The translations under genes were made by a program, and so were the position numbers. Of a stretch of DNA of 64,000 nucleotides, positions 35,982 to 45,401 are shown one piece after another (the first letter of the stretch is position 1; each line of letters opens with the position of its first letter). The stretch spans positions 62,001 to 126,000 of the forward strand of contig CAWHCN010000021.1 in NCBI GenBank assembly GCA_963827935.1, written 5' to 3'. The stretch comes from DATFNV01 sp963827935 (GTDB taxonomy: Bacteria > Planctomycetota > Planctomycetia > Gemmatales > Gemmataceae). The notes beneath the pieces are model-generated. The model ran no database searches. It saw only the letters and a program-made list of their open reading frames with translations, and had not been told where the DNA came from.

Positions 35982-37036
35982 CTATTCGTTGAATTCAACC
36001 GTGGCCGGGACGCCCTCTGTGGCGGGCAGCGAGGACGGCACGGTAGCGGTTGGCTTGGCGACGGCGTTCACAGGCATCCAGGCCTTGCCGCTCGGCATGA
36101 CGATGGGCCCGGAGGCCTGCCAGGCTGGCGGCTTGTCGCCGGCCGGCGGGGCGCGGACCCGGTGTCGATGACCACCGCGCGGTGGGCTGCTTCCCGCTCG
36201 GCGTCCCACTGCGCCGCCGTCAGCCGGTTCGCGCGGGGCGTCCGACCGTCGGTGGGGCGCCCCGGATCGCCGTGCGGATGCGCCGGCTGCTCCAGCACGG
36301 CTTGCAGATCGCGCACCTTCACGTTCGACGGGTCCTTGTCCCGCGCCAGGCGGCACTCCTGCCGAGCTTCGTCCAGCCGGCCGCGGGTCCAATAAACGAA
36401 GGCCATCTTGCAATGGGCATCCGCGTCGCTGGAGGTGGCGGCCCGGAACTCGCGCTGGGCCTCCTCGAAGCGATCCAGCTGCCCCAGCACCAGGCCCAGG
36501 TTGTTGTGCGCCAGCGCATGGTGTGGATCGAGCTTCAGCGCCTGGCGCAGCTTCTTCTCCGCTTCCGTCCAGTTGTCCTTGCAGTTTTCCTTTTCGGTCC
36601 GCAGGTACAGCGAGTAGCCCCAGTCGCTCCAGATGTCGGCATCATTGGGCCGCACCTTGGCGACCTTGCGGTAAAGTTCCTCGGCCTTCTTGAAGTCGTC
36701 GCGGCCGCCGCGGTCGTCGTACAGGACACACAGCCGGCGCATGGCGGTGTAGTTACTCGGGTCGTGCTCCAGAACGCGCTCGTACTGTTCGCGGGCGCCA
36801 TCCTCATTGCCGGCCTTGTCCATGGCGTGAGCGGTCTCGAGGTACAGGCGCACCTGATCCTTGGCGGTCAGCTCATCCGTGCGGAGCGGTGCGCCCGCCG
36901 TGTCGCCGGCCTTCGGCGCCGGCGACCAGCTCGCCACCAGGTCCCCGGTGAACGATCCGGGCGCGGTCGTGCAGCCCACGGCGGACAGGCCGAGCGCCGC
37001 GGGAAGGAGACAACCAGACAGCCAGCGCCGGATCAT
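35982..37036 (-). CDS. TPR lipoprotein (TadD-like by context), one frameshift
   Basis: ATG 37036 starts a lipoprotein signal (MIRRWLSGCLLPAALGLSAV, then G-C). At least four TPR units follow (AREQYERVLEHDPSNYTAM, FKKAEELYRKVAKVRPNDAD, EKKLRQALKLDPHHALAHNN, FEEAQREFRAATSSDADAH). A missing C in a C-run near 36152 shifts the frame. The corrected tail runs PPAGDKPPAWQASGPIVMPS and ends VPATVEFNE at 35982, about 352 residues. A TPR lipoprotein downstream of a CpaC/RcpA-type secretin is what TadD is in Tad pilus loci. That parallel is contextual, not proven. Confidence 0.72.
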
Positions 37037-37091
37037 GAAACCGCTCCTGACAAGGAGGAAAACTCTGCAAGCAGTTCTGCGAGCCCGCCCT

Positions 37092-37212
37092 GTTGTGGCA
37101 CGGTCTCCTGACCGTGCCATCCGGCCTGACCGCAGCTCTCTCTCAATCCGCGATGGTTGCGTGGAAACCTTCGGTCAGCCGAAGTGGCACGGTCAGGAGA
37201 CCGTGCCACAAC
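37092..37212. repeat. GTTGTGGCACGGTCTCCTGA palindrome with long loop
   Basis: Perfect 28-nt arms 37092-37119 and 37185-37212 around a 65-nt loop. Each arm itself holds a smaller palindrome (cacggtctcctgaccgtg). It lies between two minus-strand genes. Confidence 0.85.
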
Positions 37213-37243
37213 GAAGCGCCGCCCGCTCGGACTCATTGTTTCC

Positions 37244-37893
37244 TTAGCGGAAGAAGCCGCCACCAAAGCCGCCGCCGAAGCCACCGCCGAAGCCACCGCC
37301 GAAGCCGCCACCAAAGCCGCCGCCGAAGCCGTTGCCGAACTGGTTGCCAAAGCCATTGCCGTACCCCAGCCCAGCGCCGCCCAGCAGGTAGAAAGCCGCG
37401 ATACGCGGCGCCTCTTCGCCCATCAGACCCTCGGCGATGGGGAAGGCCACCACAACGCGCGTGGGGTCGTTCAGCCCGCGTCGCTCCAGGAGGGTGACGA
37501 CCACTTCCCGCCGTGCCTCGTCGAGGCGATCGTCACGGCTGGTTTCGACGACCACCGGAAAGGGGGTGCGCCCAGGCGGTTGGCGATCAGGTCGATGTAA
37601 TAGCGGCCCATGGGTCCCAGCTCGGTGCCGCCCCGGAACCACATGTTCTGGTAGATGACGAAGTCGTCCATCTCCGCTTTTTGGTCCTGCAGGAAGATCC
37701 AGCGGTTGACGTAGGTGCCGGCGGGGGCCGGTTGGGCAATCCCCGGGATCTGAGCACAGTTATCGACCAGCCAAGGGCAGCAGCCGCTGTGTACGGGGCC
37801 GGTGCAGGCCGGTCCGCAGCTCTGGGCCTCGACGGCGCCGATGACGGCCAGCGTCGCGGTCAGCAGCCCGCCGCCGAACCAGATCAGTTTCAT
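37244..37893 (-). CDS. Secreted Gly/Phe-tailed protein, one frameshift
   Basis: ATG 37893 (GGAG upstream) opens a signal peptide ending AVEAQS. The mature part has six early cysteines (SCGPACTGPVHSGCCPWLVD, NC) and a small alpha/beta domain (FPVVVETSRDDRLDEARREV, RVVVAFPIAEGL) reminiscent of OmpA-like folds. The tail is a run of G-G-G-F repeats encoded by near-tandem 12-base units (37250-37340). A missing base in a G-run near 37572 shifts the frame between DLIANRLG and RTPFPVVVE. It sits between the secretin and TPR lipoprotein genes, so an envelope role in the same apparatus is possible. Confidence 0.65.
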
Positions 37894-37921
37894 CCGTGGG
37901 TCTCCTTGCGGGATAGCGATG

Positions 37922-37983
37922 CGTTTAGCGACGCTTCGGAGAAGCGTCTTCGCCACGGACGCTTCTGCGAAGCGTCGCTAAAC
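37922..37983. repeat. GTTTAGCGACGCTTCG palindrome
   Basis: 26-nt arms 37922-37947 and 37958-37983 match at 25 positions. Located between the secretin stop and the next gene's start. Confidence 0.8.
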
Positions 37984-37997
37984 CTCGGGCCGTCTCA

Positions 37998-39770
37998 GTG
38001 TCCGTCACTGTGCCCGTGCGGGCCGACGAAGTACAGCAACTCGCAGCGACGGTAGGCGGCCATGCGATTGATGTCGTTCATCACCGGGCTGCGATAGTCA
38101 TAAGGTCGGCGACTCTCCAGCCGGCCCAGCAGGAAGAACTCCAGGTCGCCCGGCTCGAAGTAATCGGACCCGGGCAAGGCTGGCAACTCGTTGGGCTCCA
38201 ACGGGTGGACCAGCTGCGGCGTCACCAGCAGCACCAGCTCCGATTCGTTGGCCGACGTGCCGCTGGAGCGGAAAAAGTTGCCCGCGATGGGCAGGTCGCC
38301 CAGGAGCGGCACGCGCGTCGTCTGGCCGTTGAGGGAGGTTTGCAAGAGCCCGCCGATGGCAAAGGTCTGCCCTTCGCGCATCTCGACTTCGGTGCTGACG
38401 GTGGTGGCCGCGATGTCCTGGACCTGCGAGCCGCCGATGTTGGTGAACGATCCGCCGCCCGAGCTGACCGTGGCATTCACCGTCATGCGGATGCGGTCGC
38501 GGTCGGTGATGACCGGCACGAAGTTCAGGCTCACGCCCACCGGCACGAAGGACACGCCCGACAGCCCCACGGCCGTCGCCCCGGTAATCACCGGCACGGG
38601 CATCTGGGTGCCCGCGAAGAAGACCGCGGGGCGGCCGTTGAGCGTCGTCAGGCTCGGCTCGGCCAGCGTGCGGGCCAACTTGTTGGTCCGCAGGGCCTCG
38701 AGCTGTACGTTAACCAGCCCGTTATCCAGGATGGTCGGCAGGTTCGGGTTCATCACGCCGTTTTGATCCTGGAGGAACGTGATTCCCTGCTTGTTGGTCA
38801 GGGTCCAGTTCATGCCGATGTTGCGGGCCGCGTCGCGATTGACGGTGGCCAGCGTCACCTTGAGGTTGACCTGTTGCTCGCCCGGAATGCGCAGCAGGTT
38901 GATGATGTTGTTTTCGCCCGGGAGAATGTAGTTCGACAGGTCCGGCCGAATCTGCCCGTCCGGGATACCGGGCACGTTGCCGATGATTCCGGGATACGGA
39001 TTGGCCAGGTTCAGGTTGATGTTGGTCCCATACGCCGGGTTGTTGAGCACCGGGTTGGTGCTCGCCTGGCGGGCCCCGTAGCCCCGCGTGAGGATGCGCA
39101 GGACATGATTGGCCTCTATGGCGTCCTTCACCTCGCCGCTGACCACCAGCTTGTCGCCGACCAGGGTCAGGCAGACGTAGGCGTCCGGGAAGGCACGGTT
39201 GATCTCCTCCTGCAGGGCCTTGTAAATTTCTTCCAGGCGGCGCTTCTGGTCCGGGTCGGGCAGGACGTTGACCTGGAAGGCCAGCACTTTCTGGTTGGCC
39301 GGGTCTGTGCGGTCGCCGAACCAGAAGTACATGGTGGTGCTGCCGACAGTGATCCCCTGCATGAGCAGCTCGGTGGGCGGCCCGAGGATGGTGTAGTCGA
39401 AGATTTTGGTGTCGCCGACCTGAATGCGGGTCGGCGCCTCCTTGAGGTGAAGCAGGCGCGTATGGCCCATGATCACCTCGAAGGTCATGACCGGGTCATC
39501 GACCCCCCAGACGACGCGATGATACAGGTCGAGGTCGCGGGGCGTGGGGATCGGGGTGGTGCCAAACACCTTGGCCGTGGGCAACGCCTGGGTGCGGGGG
39601 CCGAGGGTGTCGGTGACGGTTTGCGGCCGGGGCAGTTCTTCCCCCGGCCCGGCCGCGGGCTTGGCCCCGAGCGGTTGCCCCCATGCCGTTGGGGCAAACG
39701 CGAGCAGAACGGCCAATCCCACCAGGACCGGCAGGCTGCGGCGCGCGCGCTGCCGTCCGCCGCCGGCCAA
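37998..39770 (-). CDS. CpaC/RcpA-type secretin
   Basis: 591 residues from TTG 39770. A signal sequence (SLPVLVGLAVLLAFAPTAWG) is followed by the pilus-secretin N-domain (GHTRLLHLKEAPTRIQVGDT), a BON-like segment (AYVCLTLVGDKLVVSGEVKD) and the secretin homology core (QVNLKVTLATVNRDAARNIG, ARTLAEPSLTTLNGRPAVFF, VPLLGDLPIAGNFFRSSGTS, SELVLLVTPQLV). It would form the outer-membrane channel of a Flp/Tad or type II-like system. A better-placed ATG at 39829 (MAHAATARVPRPC, with GAAGGAT upstream) lies in another frame, so the 5' end may also contain an indel. Confidence 0.88.
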
Positions 39771-40125
39771 CCTGTCCCCATCGGTCCGGTGCAGGGCCTG
39801 GGCACCCTCGCGGTTGCTGCATGAGCCATGGTCGATCCTTCTCGGGTCCTGGGCCTATGCGATGTGCGCCCGGTCCAACGTCGCCGGAGCCGGGCCGCTA
39901 CTCCCCGTTCCCCTGTGTTCCCATCCTGTGCAGCCAGGCAGCTGTGCCGTGGACGATCCCGCGACGCCGGCACGCACCGCCGTCTTCTCTGCTAGTATCG
40001 GTTCCACTGGTCGTGCGACTTTTGCTGAGCAGTCCGTTTTTGACGGATGGGCTGAGTTGGACTGCTTGATCGTGATAGGATGGGAAAGAGGCGGCCAGCC
40101 CGTACTCTCGCCCCGGAGGATTGCA

Positions 40126-40425
40126 ATGGACGACGAGGACGACACCTACCGCCGCCGCCGGGAGACCTTTCTGACGGTCTTCTTCGCGGCCTTTGCAGTA
40201 TTTGGCTTACTGCTCGTCTTCACGGTCCTGACGGGCGGATTCCTGCTGTACATCTTGCTGGTGGTCGCCGCCGGCGGCCTGGTGGGCGGCCTGCACTACC
40301 TGCTGTGGGGCCGCGCCCGTGTCGAGCGGACCGCCGGCGACCGCGAGGAACTGGAAGCGCGGGACCGGGCCGCGGAAGACGAGGATGGGACCTGGGACGA
40401 GACAAGGCGGCCGAGGCATTATTGA
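40126..40425 (+). CDS. Small two-helix membrane protein
   Basis: 99 residues from ATG 40126 with CGGAGGA upstream. Basic and acidic N-terminus (DDEDDTYRRRRE), two adjacent hydrophobic helices (about residues 14-36 and 38-62), then a charged C-terminal tail rich in E, R and D. No family recognised. It is divergent from the secretin gene. Confidence 0.6.
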   Translation: MDDEDDTYRRRRETFLTVFFAAFAVFGLLLVFTVLTGGFLLYILLVVAAGGLVGGLHYLLWGRARVERTAGDREELEARDRAAEDEDGTWDETRRPRHY

Positions 40426-40486
40426 GGGCATCCGGAAATCACGTGCGGGAATTCGCTCAAATTCCCACTTTGTCGTAAATTGGCCG

Positions 40487-40586
40487 GGAATTATATGCGA
40501 CTTGGCGGTGCGCGTCGCAATCCCTTGTCAAATAATGACATGCGCCTTCACATTTCAGCGCCAGGCGCCAGGTCGCATATAATTCG
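40487..40586. repeat. 100-bp MITE-like element, copy 2
   Basis: Ends ggaattatatgcga (40487-40500) and tcgcatataattcg (40573-40586), 13 of 14 bp inverted. Terminal sequences and the outside right flank agree with the copy at 6628-6725, while the middle differs. It lies 40 bases before the first IS110-type element. Confidence 0.7.
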
Positions 40587-40627
40587 GTGTGTGCGGACGC
40601 GCCCGGCCGACAAAGGATCAGCTTGAG

Positions 40628-42397
40628 GGCTGATGCCAGTCCCTGGCACACGTTCCGCTATGAACCTGACAGGCCATCGGCTTTCCGTTCGCACTGCGCT
40701 TCTCTAGCTCTTCTTTGTGGCGGCGGAGCGCGGTGGCCGCGTTTGATCTGGTGCCTCTGAGCCCGTGCTTGAGCTTGGCCCTTGGGTCGGCTTCACTTTC
40801 CTTGGTGCCGCGAGCCCGCTTGAAAGTCTCGTCCTTCGTTCGACCCATCCTCCGCCGACCTTTTCTTCGCCCGTCCCTCACCGTCGTTGGAGGTCCTCAT
40901 GCCTCGGAAGAAGACACGCCAGCCCATCCCGCCGCCCCGCATCGTCCGGCCCTGTGCCGCCGCCATCGAACGTCGGCAGCGCCAGCCACGTCGTCGCCGT
41001 CGACCCCGCTTGCGATCCGCAGCCCGTGCGTAGCTTCGGCGTCTATACCGCCGACCTGCAGACGCTGGCCGAGTGGTTACGCCACTGCGGCGTCACGAGC
41101 GTCGTGCTCGAATCGACCGGCGTCTACTGGATGTGCTTATGCGACTTCCTGGAAAGCCAGGGCTTCGAAGTGGTGGTGGTCGATCCACGCAGCCTGGCCC
41201 GCAACCTCAAGAAGAAGACCGACGTTTGCGATGCGGTCTGGCTGCAGCAGATGCACGCCTGTGGCCAGCTCAAGAGCTGTTTTCGACCCGCGCACGAGGT
41301 GCTGGCGTTGCGGACGCTGTGGCGGCATCGCGAGCATCTGATCACCGAGGCAGCCAAGCTCTTGCAGATGATGCTCAAAGTGCTGGTCCAGATGAATGTT
41401 CATTTGGACCTGGCCGTGTCGAGCATCGCCGGCGTCACCGGCATGCGCATCCTGCGTGCCATCGCCCAGGGGCAGCGTGACCCCCAGACGCTGGCGGCGA
41501 TGCGCGATCCCAGCTGCAAGAAGAGCCGCGAGGAGATTGCCAAGGCCCTGGAAGGGACCTGGGACACGGCCCACCTGTTCGAGCTGAAACAACTGCTCAA
41601 GGCCTGGGACTTCTACCAGAATCAGCTCCATGTCTGTGACCGGGAGTACGCCAAGGCGGCCGGGCCGATGCCGGACAAGACCCAGGGGCGTCCGTTGCCC
41701 GAGTCCCAGAAGGCCGCGCCCAAGAGTCGCAACCGCCCGACGGAGTTCGACGCCGACGCCTTGATCTTCCAGTTGACGGGCGTGCGTGTCACGGAAGTGG
41801 ACGGTCTGGGCGCCAGCACGGTGCTGACGGTCTTGTCGGAGACAGGCCCGGACCTGGCGGCACGTTTCCCGACGGACAAGCACTTCGCGGCCTGGACGAC
41901 GCTGGCGCCGCGCAAGCACCAATCGGGCAAGCGGATCCGCTATCCCGCCCAGACGGCCAGCCGGGTGGCCAGGGCGTTTCGGCTGGCGGCGCGGTCCTTG
42001 CTCAGAAGTAAGAGCGTGCTGGGTAATTTCCTCGCCGCCTGCGGGCCCGGCTGGGGATAGGCAGCGCCATCAGGGCGACAGCCCACAAGCTGGCGAAGCT
42101 CTTCTATCGCCTCATCACGCGTGGGGAAGCGTATCGCCGTGAGAGCACGGCAGCCGAAGAAGTCGAGCAGCAGGAGCGTCAGGTCAAGGCGCTGCAGCGC
42201 AAAGCGCGGGAGTTAGGGCTGCAAGTGGTGCCGATCTGAGCAGGGTCGGCGGGGCAACAGACGACGTTGGGGAAGTAGGCGAGGTCGATCTCAAGCCGAG
42301 CCGCTTGGGGCGGTGGCGTCGAAAATACGCGCACACCGTAAGATCGCTGCCCGAGCACGACACCTCTCGCCCGGGTAGTGGGGCCTTGTTCATTGAA
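40628..42397 (+). mobile_element. IS110-family element, copy 1 of a head-to-tail tandem
   Basis: A 1770-bp unit followed directly by a near-identical second unit with nothing but an AG dinucleotide between them. AG also flanks the outer left (40626-40627) and outer right (44169-44170) ends. Read on the other strand this is CT, the core dinucleotide reported for IS110-type insertion. There are no obvious terminal inverted repeats, as usual for the IS110 group. The left non-coding end is about 271 bp and the right about 158 bp. Confidence 0.85.
40899..42239 (+). pseudogene. IS110-family DEDD transposase, copy 1, two frameshifts
   Basis: ATG 40899 (MPRKKTRQPIPPPRIVRPCA) has GGAGG upstream. One surplus A at about 40973 moves the frame before the first catalytic aspartate: it reads ...AAI-ER where ...AAI-DVGSASHVVAVDP is expected. 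The RuvC-like domain then reads intact (VLESTGVYW, VDPRSLARNLKKKTDVCDAV), as does the serine-bearing Tnp domain (LAPRKHQSGKRIRYP). A missing G near 42031 (cctcgcc versus cctgcgcc in copy 2) cuts off the last 65 or so residues in the zero frame. An upstream TTG (40765) opens the second frame but would lack the aspartate. Probably inactive as sequenced. Confidence 0.82.
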
Positions 42398-42399
42398 AG

Positions 42400-42669
42400 G
42401 GCTGATGCCAGTCCCTGGCACACGTTCCGCTATGAACCTGACAGGCCATCGGCTTTCCGTTCGCACTGCGCTTTCTAGCTCTTCTTTGTGGCGGCGGAGC
42501 GCGGTGGCCGCGTTTGATCTGGTGCCTCTGAGCCCGTGCTTGAGCTTGGCCCTTGGGTCGGCTTCACTTTCCTTGGTGCCGCGAGCCCGCTTGAAAGTCT
42601 CGTCCTTCGTTCGACCCATCCTCCGCCGACCTTTTCTTCGCCCGTCCCTCACCGTCGTTGGAGGTCCTC
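42400..42669 (+). ncRNA. Position of a possible bridge RNA in the IS110 left end
   Basis: IS110-group elements are known to encode a guide (bridge) RNA in the non-coding left end, transcribed across a reconstituted right-end/left-end junction. Here the 270-bp left end of copy 2 stands exactly behind such a junction. I see TTGAAA at 42394-42399 but no convincing -10, and I did not resolve the two guide loops. The call is by position only. Confidence 0.3.
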
Positions 42670-44010
42670 ATGCCTCGGAAGAAGACACGCCAGCCCATCC
42701 CGCCGCCCCGCATCGTCCGGCCCTGTGCCGCCGCCATCGAACGTCGGCAGCGCCAGCCACGTCGTCGCCGTCGACCCCGCTTGCGATCCGCAGCCCGTGC
42801 GTAGCTTCGGCGTCTATACCGCCGACCTGCAGACGCTGGCCGAGTGGTTACGCCACTGCGGCGTCACGAGCGTCGTGCTCGAATCGACCGGCGTCTACTG
42901 GATGTGCTTATGCGACTTCCTGGAAAGCCAGGGCTTCGAAGTGGTGGTGGTCGATCCACGCAGCCTGGCCCGCAACCTCAAGAAGAAGACCGACGTTTGC
43001 GATGCGGTCTGGCTGCAGCAGATGCACGCCTGTGGCCAGCTCAAGAGCTGTTTTCGACCCGCGCACGAGGTGCTGGCGTTGCGGACGCTGTGGCGGCATC
43101 GCGAGCATCTGATCACCGAGGCAGCCAAGCTCTTGCAGATGATGCTCAAAGTGCTGGTCCAGATGAATGTTCATTTGGACCTGGCCGTGTCGAGCATCGC
43201 CGGCGTCACCGGCATGCGCATCCTGCGTGCCATCGCCCAGGGGCAGCGTGACCCCCAGACGCTGGCGGCGATGCGCGATCCCAGCTGCAAGAAGAGCCGC
43301 GAGGAGATTGCCAAGGCCCTGGAAGGGACCTGGGACACGGCCCACCTGTTCGAGCTGAAACAACTGCTCAAGGCCTGGGACTTCTACCAGAATCAGCTCC
43401 ATGTCTGTGACCGGGAGTACGCCAAGGCGGCCGGGCCGATGCCGGACAAGACCCAGGGGCGTCCGTTGCCCGAGTCCCAGAAGGCCGCGCCCAAGAGTCG
43501 CAACCGCCCGACGGAGTTCGACGCCGACGCCTTGATCTTCCAGTTGACGGGCGTGCGTGTCACGGAAGTGGACGGTCTGGGCGCCAGCACGGTGCTGACG
43601 GTCTTGTCGGAGACAGGCCCGGACCTGGCGGCACGTTTCCCGACGGACAAGCACTTCGCGGCCTGGACGACGCTGGCGCGCGCAAGCACCAATCGGGCAA
43701 GCGGATCCGCTATCCCGCCCAGACGGCCAGCCGGGTGGCCAGGGCGTTTCGGCTGGCGGCGCGGTCCTTGCTCAGAAGTAAGAGCGTGCTGGGTAATTTC
43801 CTGCGCCGCCTGCGGGCCCGGCTGGGGATAGGCAGCGCCATCAGGGCGACAGCCCACAAGCTGGCGAAGCTCTTCTATCGCCTCATCACGCGTGGGGAAG
43901 CGTATCGCCGTGAGAGCACGGCAGCCGAAGAAGTCAAGCAGCAGGAGCGTCAGGTCGAAGCGCTGCGGCGCAAAGCGCGGGAGTTAGGGCTGCAAGTGGT
44001 GCCGATCTGA
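42670..44010 (+). pseudogene. IS110-family DEDD transposase, copy 2, two frameshifts
   Basis: Same start (MPRKKTRQPIPPP) and the same surplus A before the first catalytic aspartate as copy 1. Here a C is missing near 43678 (ctggcgcgcgcaag versus ctggcgccgcgcaag in copy 1), so the zero frame loses the APRKHQSG motif with the presumed catalytic serine. The true C-terminus is kept in a third frame: VARAFRLAARSLLRSKSVLG ... ELGLQVVPI to 44010. The two copies therefore share one lesion and each has a private one. Confidence 0.82.
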
Positions 44011-44269
44011 GCAGGGTCGGCGGGGCAACAGACGACGTCGGGGAAGTAGGCGAGGTCGATCTCAAGCCGAGCCGCTTGGGGCGGTGGCGTCGAAAATACG
44101 CGCACACCGTAAGATCGCTGCCCGAGCACGACACCTCTCGCCCGGGTAGTGGGGCCTTGTTCATTGAAAGCAAAGCGAGCTGGCGGCTCAGGCTGAACCA
44201 CTGGGCGAAAGCCTCACGGCACGCGTTTGCCGGAGGAACCTCATTTTCCTCGACTGAGGACCACGCCCC

Positions 44270-44566
44270 GTGTCGCCTGCCCCGGAACCACCCTTCCCCC
44301 CGCGGGGCGAGCGCGACTACGCCGCTGCCGCGGTGGAGACCTTCCCCTGGCCCGTCGTCGCCGGCTACGACGACATCCACCGCTGGATGGATGAAGGGCA
44401 GGCCGTCCACGCCGCCTGGCAACTGAAGGACATTCGGGAGGGCCTGCTCAAGTTCCTGGCCACCCTGGCCGTCGCCGACCACATGACCAGCGCCCCGGCC
44501 GACGACCTGCGCTACCGTGCGGCAGCCGCTCTCGATGCCGTTATCCGCCTCTGCTATACTGGCTGA
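44270..44566 (+). CDS. Small hypothetical protein
   Basis: 98 residues from GTG 44270 (GAGGA upstream). A proline-rich N-terminus (MSPAPEPPFPPRGERDY) precedes a helical region (AAWQLKDIREGLLKFLATLA, DLRYRAAAALDAVIRLCYTG). It begins a three-gene run with 44583 and 44927. No family recognised. Confidence 0.55.
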   Translation: MSPAPEPPFPPRGERDYAAAAVETFPWPVVAGYDDIHRWMDEGQAVHAAWQLKDIREGLLKFLATLAVADHMTSAPADDLRYRAAAALDAVIRLCYTG

Positions 44567-44582
44567 CCGGAGGACCACCGCC

Positions 44583-44927
44583 ATGCTCACTTTCCCGCTG
44601 CACAACGCCGCCCTGGACCTCAAGGGCAAGCCCCCGGAAGAGCTGCCCCACGGCCTGCTCACGATACCGCCCGAGGTGCGGGAAATCGTCAAGGGTCAGT
44701 TCGCCAAGTACCCGCCCGAGGCGTTCGCCGGGTACGCGGCCCAGAAGCTCTGCTGGGAGACCGTCTGCTGGTTCTTTTCCGACCTGGACGAGCCCGTCAT
44801 CTATCGCGAGACGCCGGAAGGGCCCGAGGTCCTGGCGGTCGGGCGCGAGGAGGTGAGGGCCTACCAGGACAAACTCCCCCCCGACGTGCGGCCCGCCGGC
44901 GTCAAGCATTTCCGGTGCTTCCTCTAA
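44583..44927 (+). CDS. Small hypothetical protein
   Basis: 114 residues from ATG 44583 with CGGAGG upstream. Predicted mixed alpha/beta with W/F-rich centre (YAAQKLCWETVCWFFSDLDE). The stop TAA shares its last base with the ATG of the retropepsin-like gene, indicating coupled translation. No family recognised. Confidence 0.6.
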   Translation: MLTFPLHNAALDLKGKPPEELPHGLLTIPPEVREIVKGQFAKYPPEAFAGYAAQKLCWETVCWFFSDLDEPVIYRETPEGPEVLAVGREEVRAYQDKLPPDVRPAGVKHFRCFL

Positions 44928-45400
44928 TGTCGAGGCTCGCCATCCCGGTCAGCCACCGGACACTCTACGCCACCGGGGACATTCTGTTGTGGGTCGATGT
45001 GACGCTCTCAGTACGGGCCGGCGCGGGGAACTTCGTCGATTTCGACTTCCAGGTCGATAGCGGCACCCAAATCACCACCTTCCCCGCCTTCGACGCCAAG
45101 CAGCTCGGCCTGTACGTCCCGCCCCAGCCCGCTAACGTACGGCACGAGCAGACTGGTCTGGAAGTGCGGTCCGGACAGCTCGCCTTCCGGATTCGAGGGA
45201 TGGACCAGACGCTTTACGCCGTGCCGTGTTTTTTCTTGGGCGACCCCGACGTACCGCCGGCCCCGGGGACGCCCCGCGGGCAACTCCCGCGGAAGCTCCT
45301 CCAGCCTTTGCACCTCCTCGACGTCCTCAACTTCTCCACCGCGAAGGACCCCGCCTCGATCGGCGCCCCGCACGGCGAGTTGATCGTCGAGAAGAAGTAG
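44927..45400 (+). CDS. Retropepsin-like aspartyl protease-fold protein
   Basis: 157 residues. The single catalytic motif of the retropepsin/gag-asp fold is seen as FQVDSGTQITTFP (D-S-G-T, about residue 40), followed by beta strands GLEVRSGQLAFRIRGMDQTL and ending NFSTAKDPASIGAPHGELIV. Proteins of this type act as homodimers. Start ATG 44927 overlaps the upstream stop by one base. The two upstream small genes are probably its operon partners. Substrate unknown. Confidence 0.7.
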   Translation: MSRLAIPVSHRTLYATGDILLWVDVTLSVRAGAGNFVDFDFQVDSGTQITTFPAFDAKQLGLYVPPQPANVRHEQTGLEVRSGQLAFRIRGMDQTLYAVPCFFLGDPDVPPAPGTPRGQLPRKLLQPLHLLDVLNFSTAKDPASIGAPHGELIVEKK

Positions 45401-45401
45401 C

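Larger units (their letters stand above)
42400..44168 (+). mobile_element. IS110-family element, copy 2 of the tandem
   Basis: A 1769-bp unit nearly identical to copy 1 over its whole length, in the same orientation. Differences are scattered single bases, a one-base deletion in the left end (gcttctctagc in copy 1, gctttctagc here) and a cluster near the 3' end of the transposase gene. The junction at 42398-42399 is the right-end/left-end arrangement that IS110 elements also form in circular intermediates. Confidence 0.85.

Noticed and set aside
37250..37340. Tandem 12-base-like repeats that could suggest a CRISPR or satellite array
   Set aside because: They are the codons of a G-G-G-F protein tail in a gene with a signal peptide. 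There are no spacers. No CRISPR array was seen anywhere in the window.
40618..40881. A lysine/arginine-rich minus-strand frame in the left end of IS110 copy 1
   Set aside because: The matching frame in copy 2 has a different C-terminus because of a one-base difference, and the region is more likely a non-coding RNA-bearing end. A real small protein is not excluded but is unsupported.
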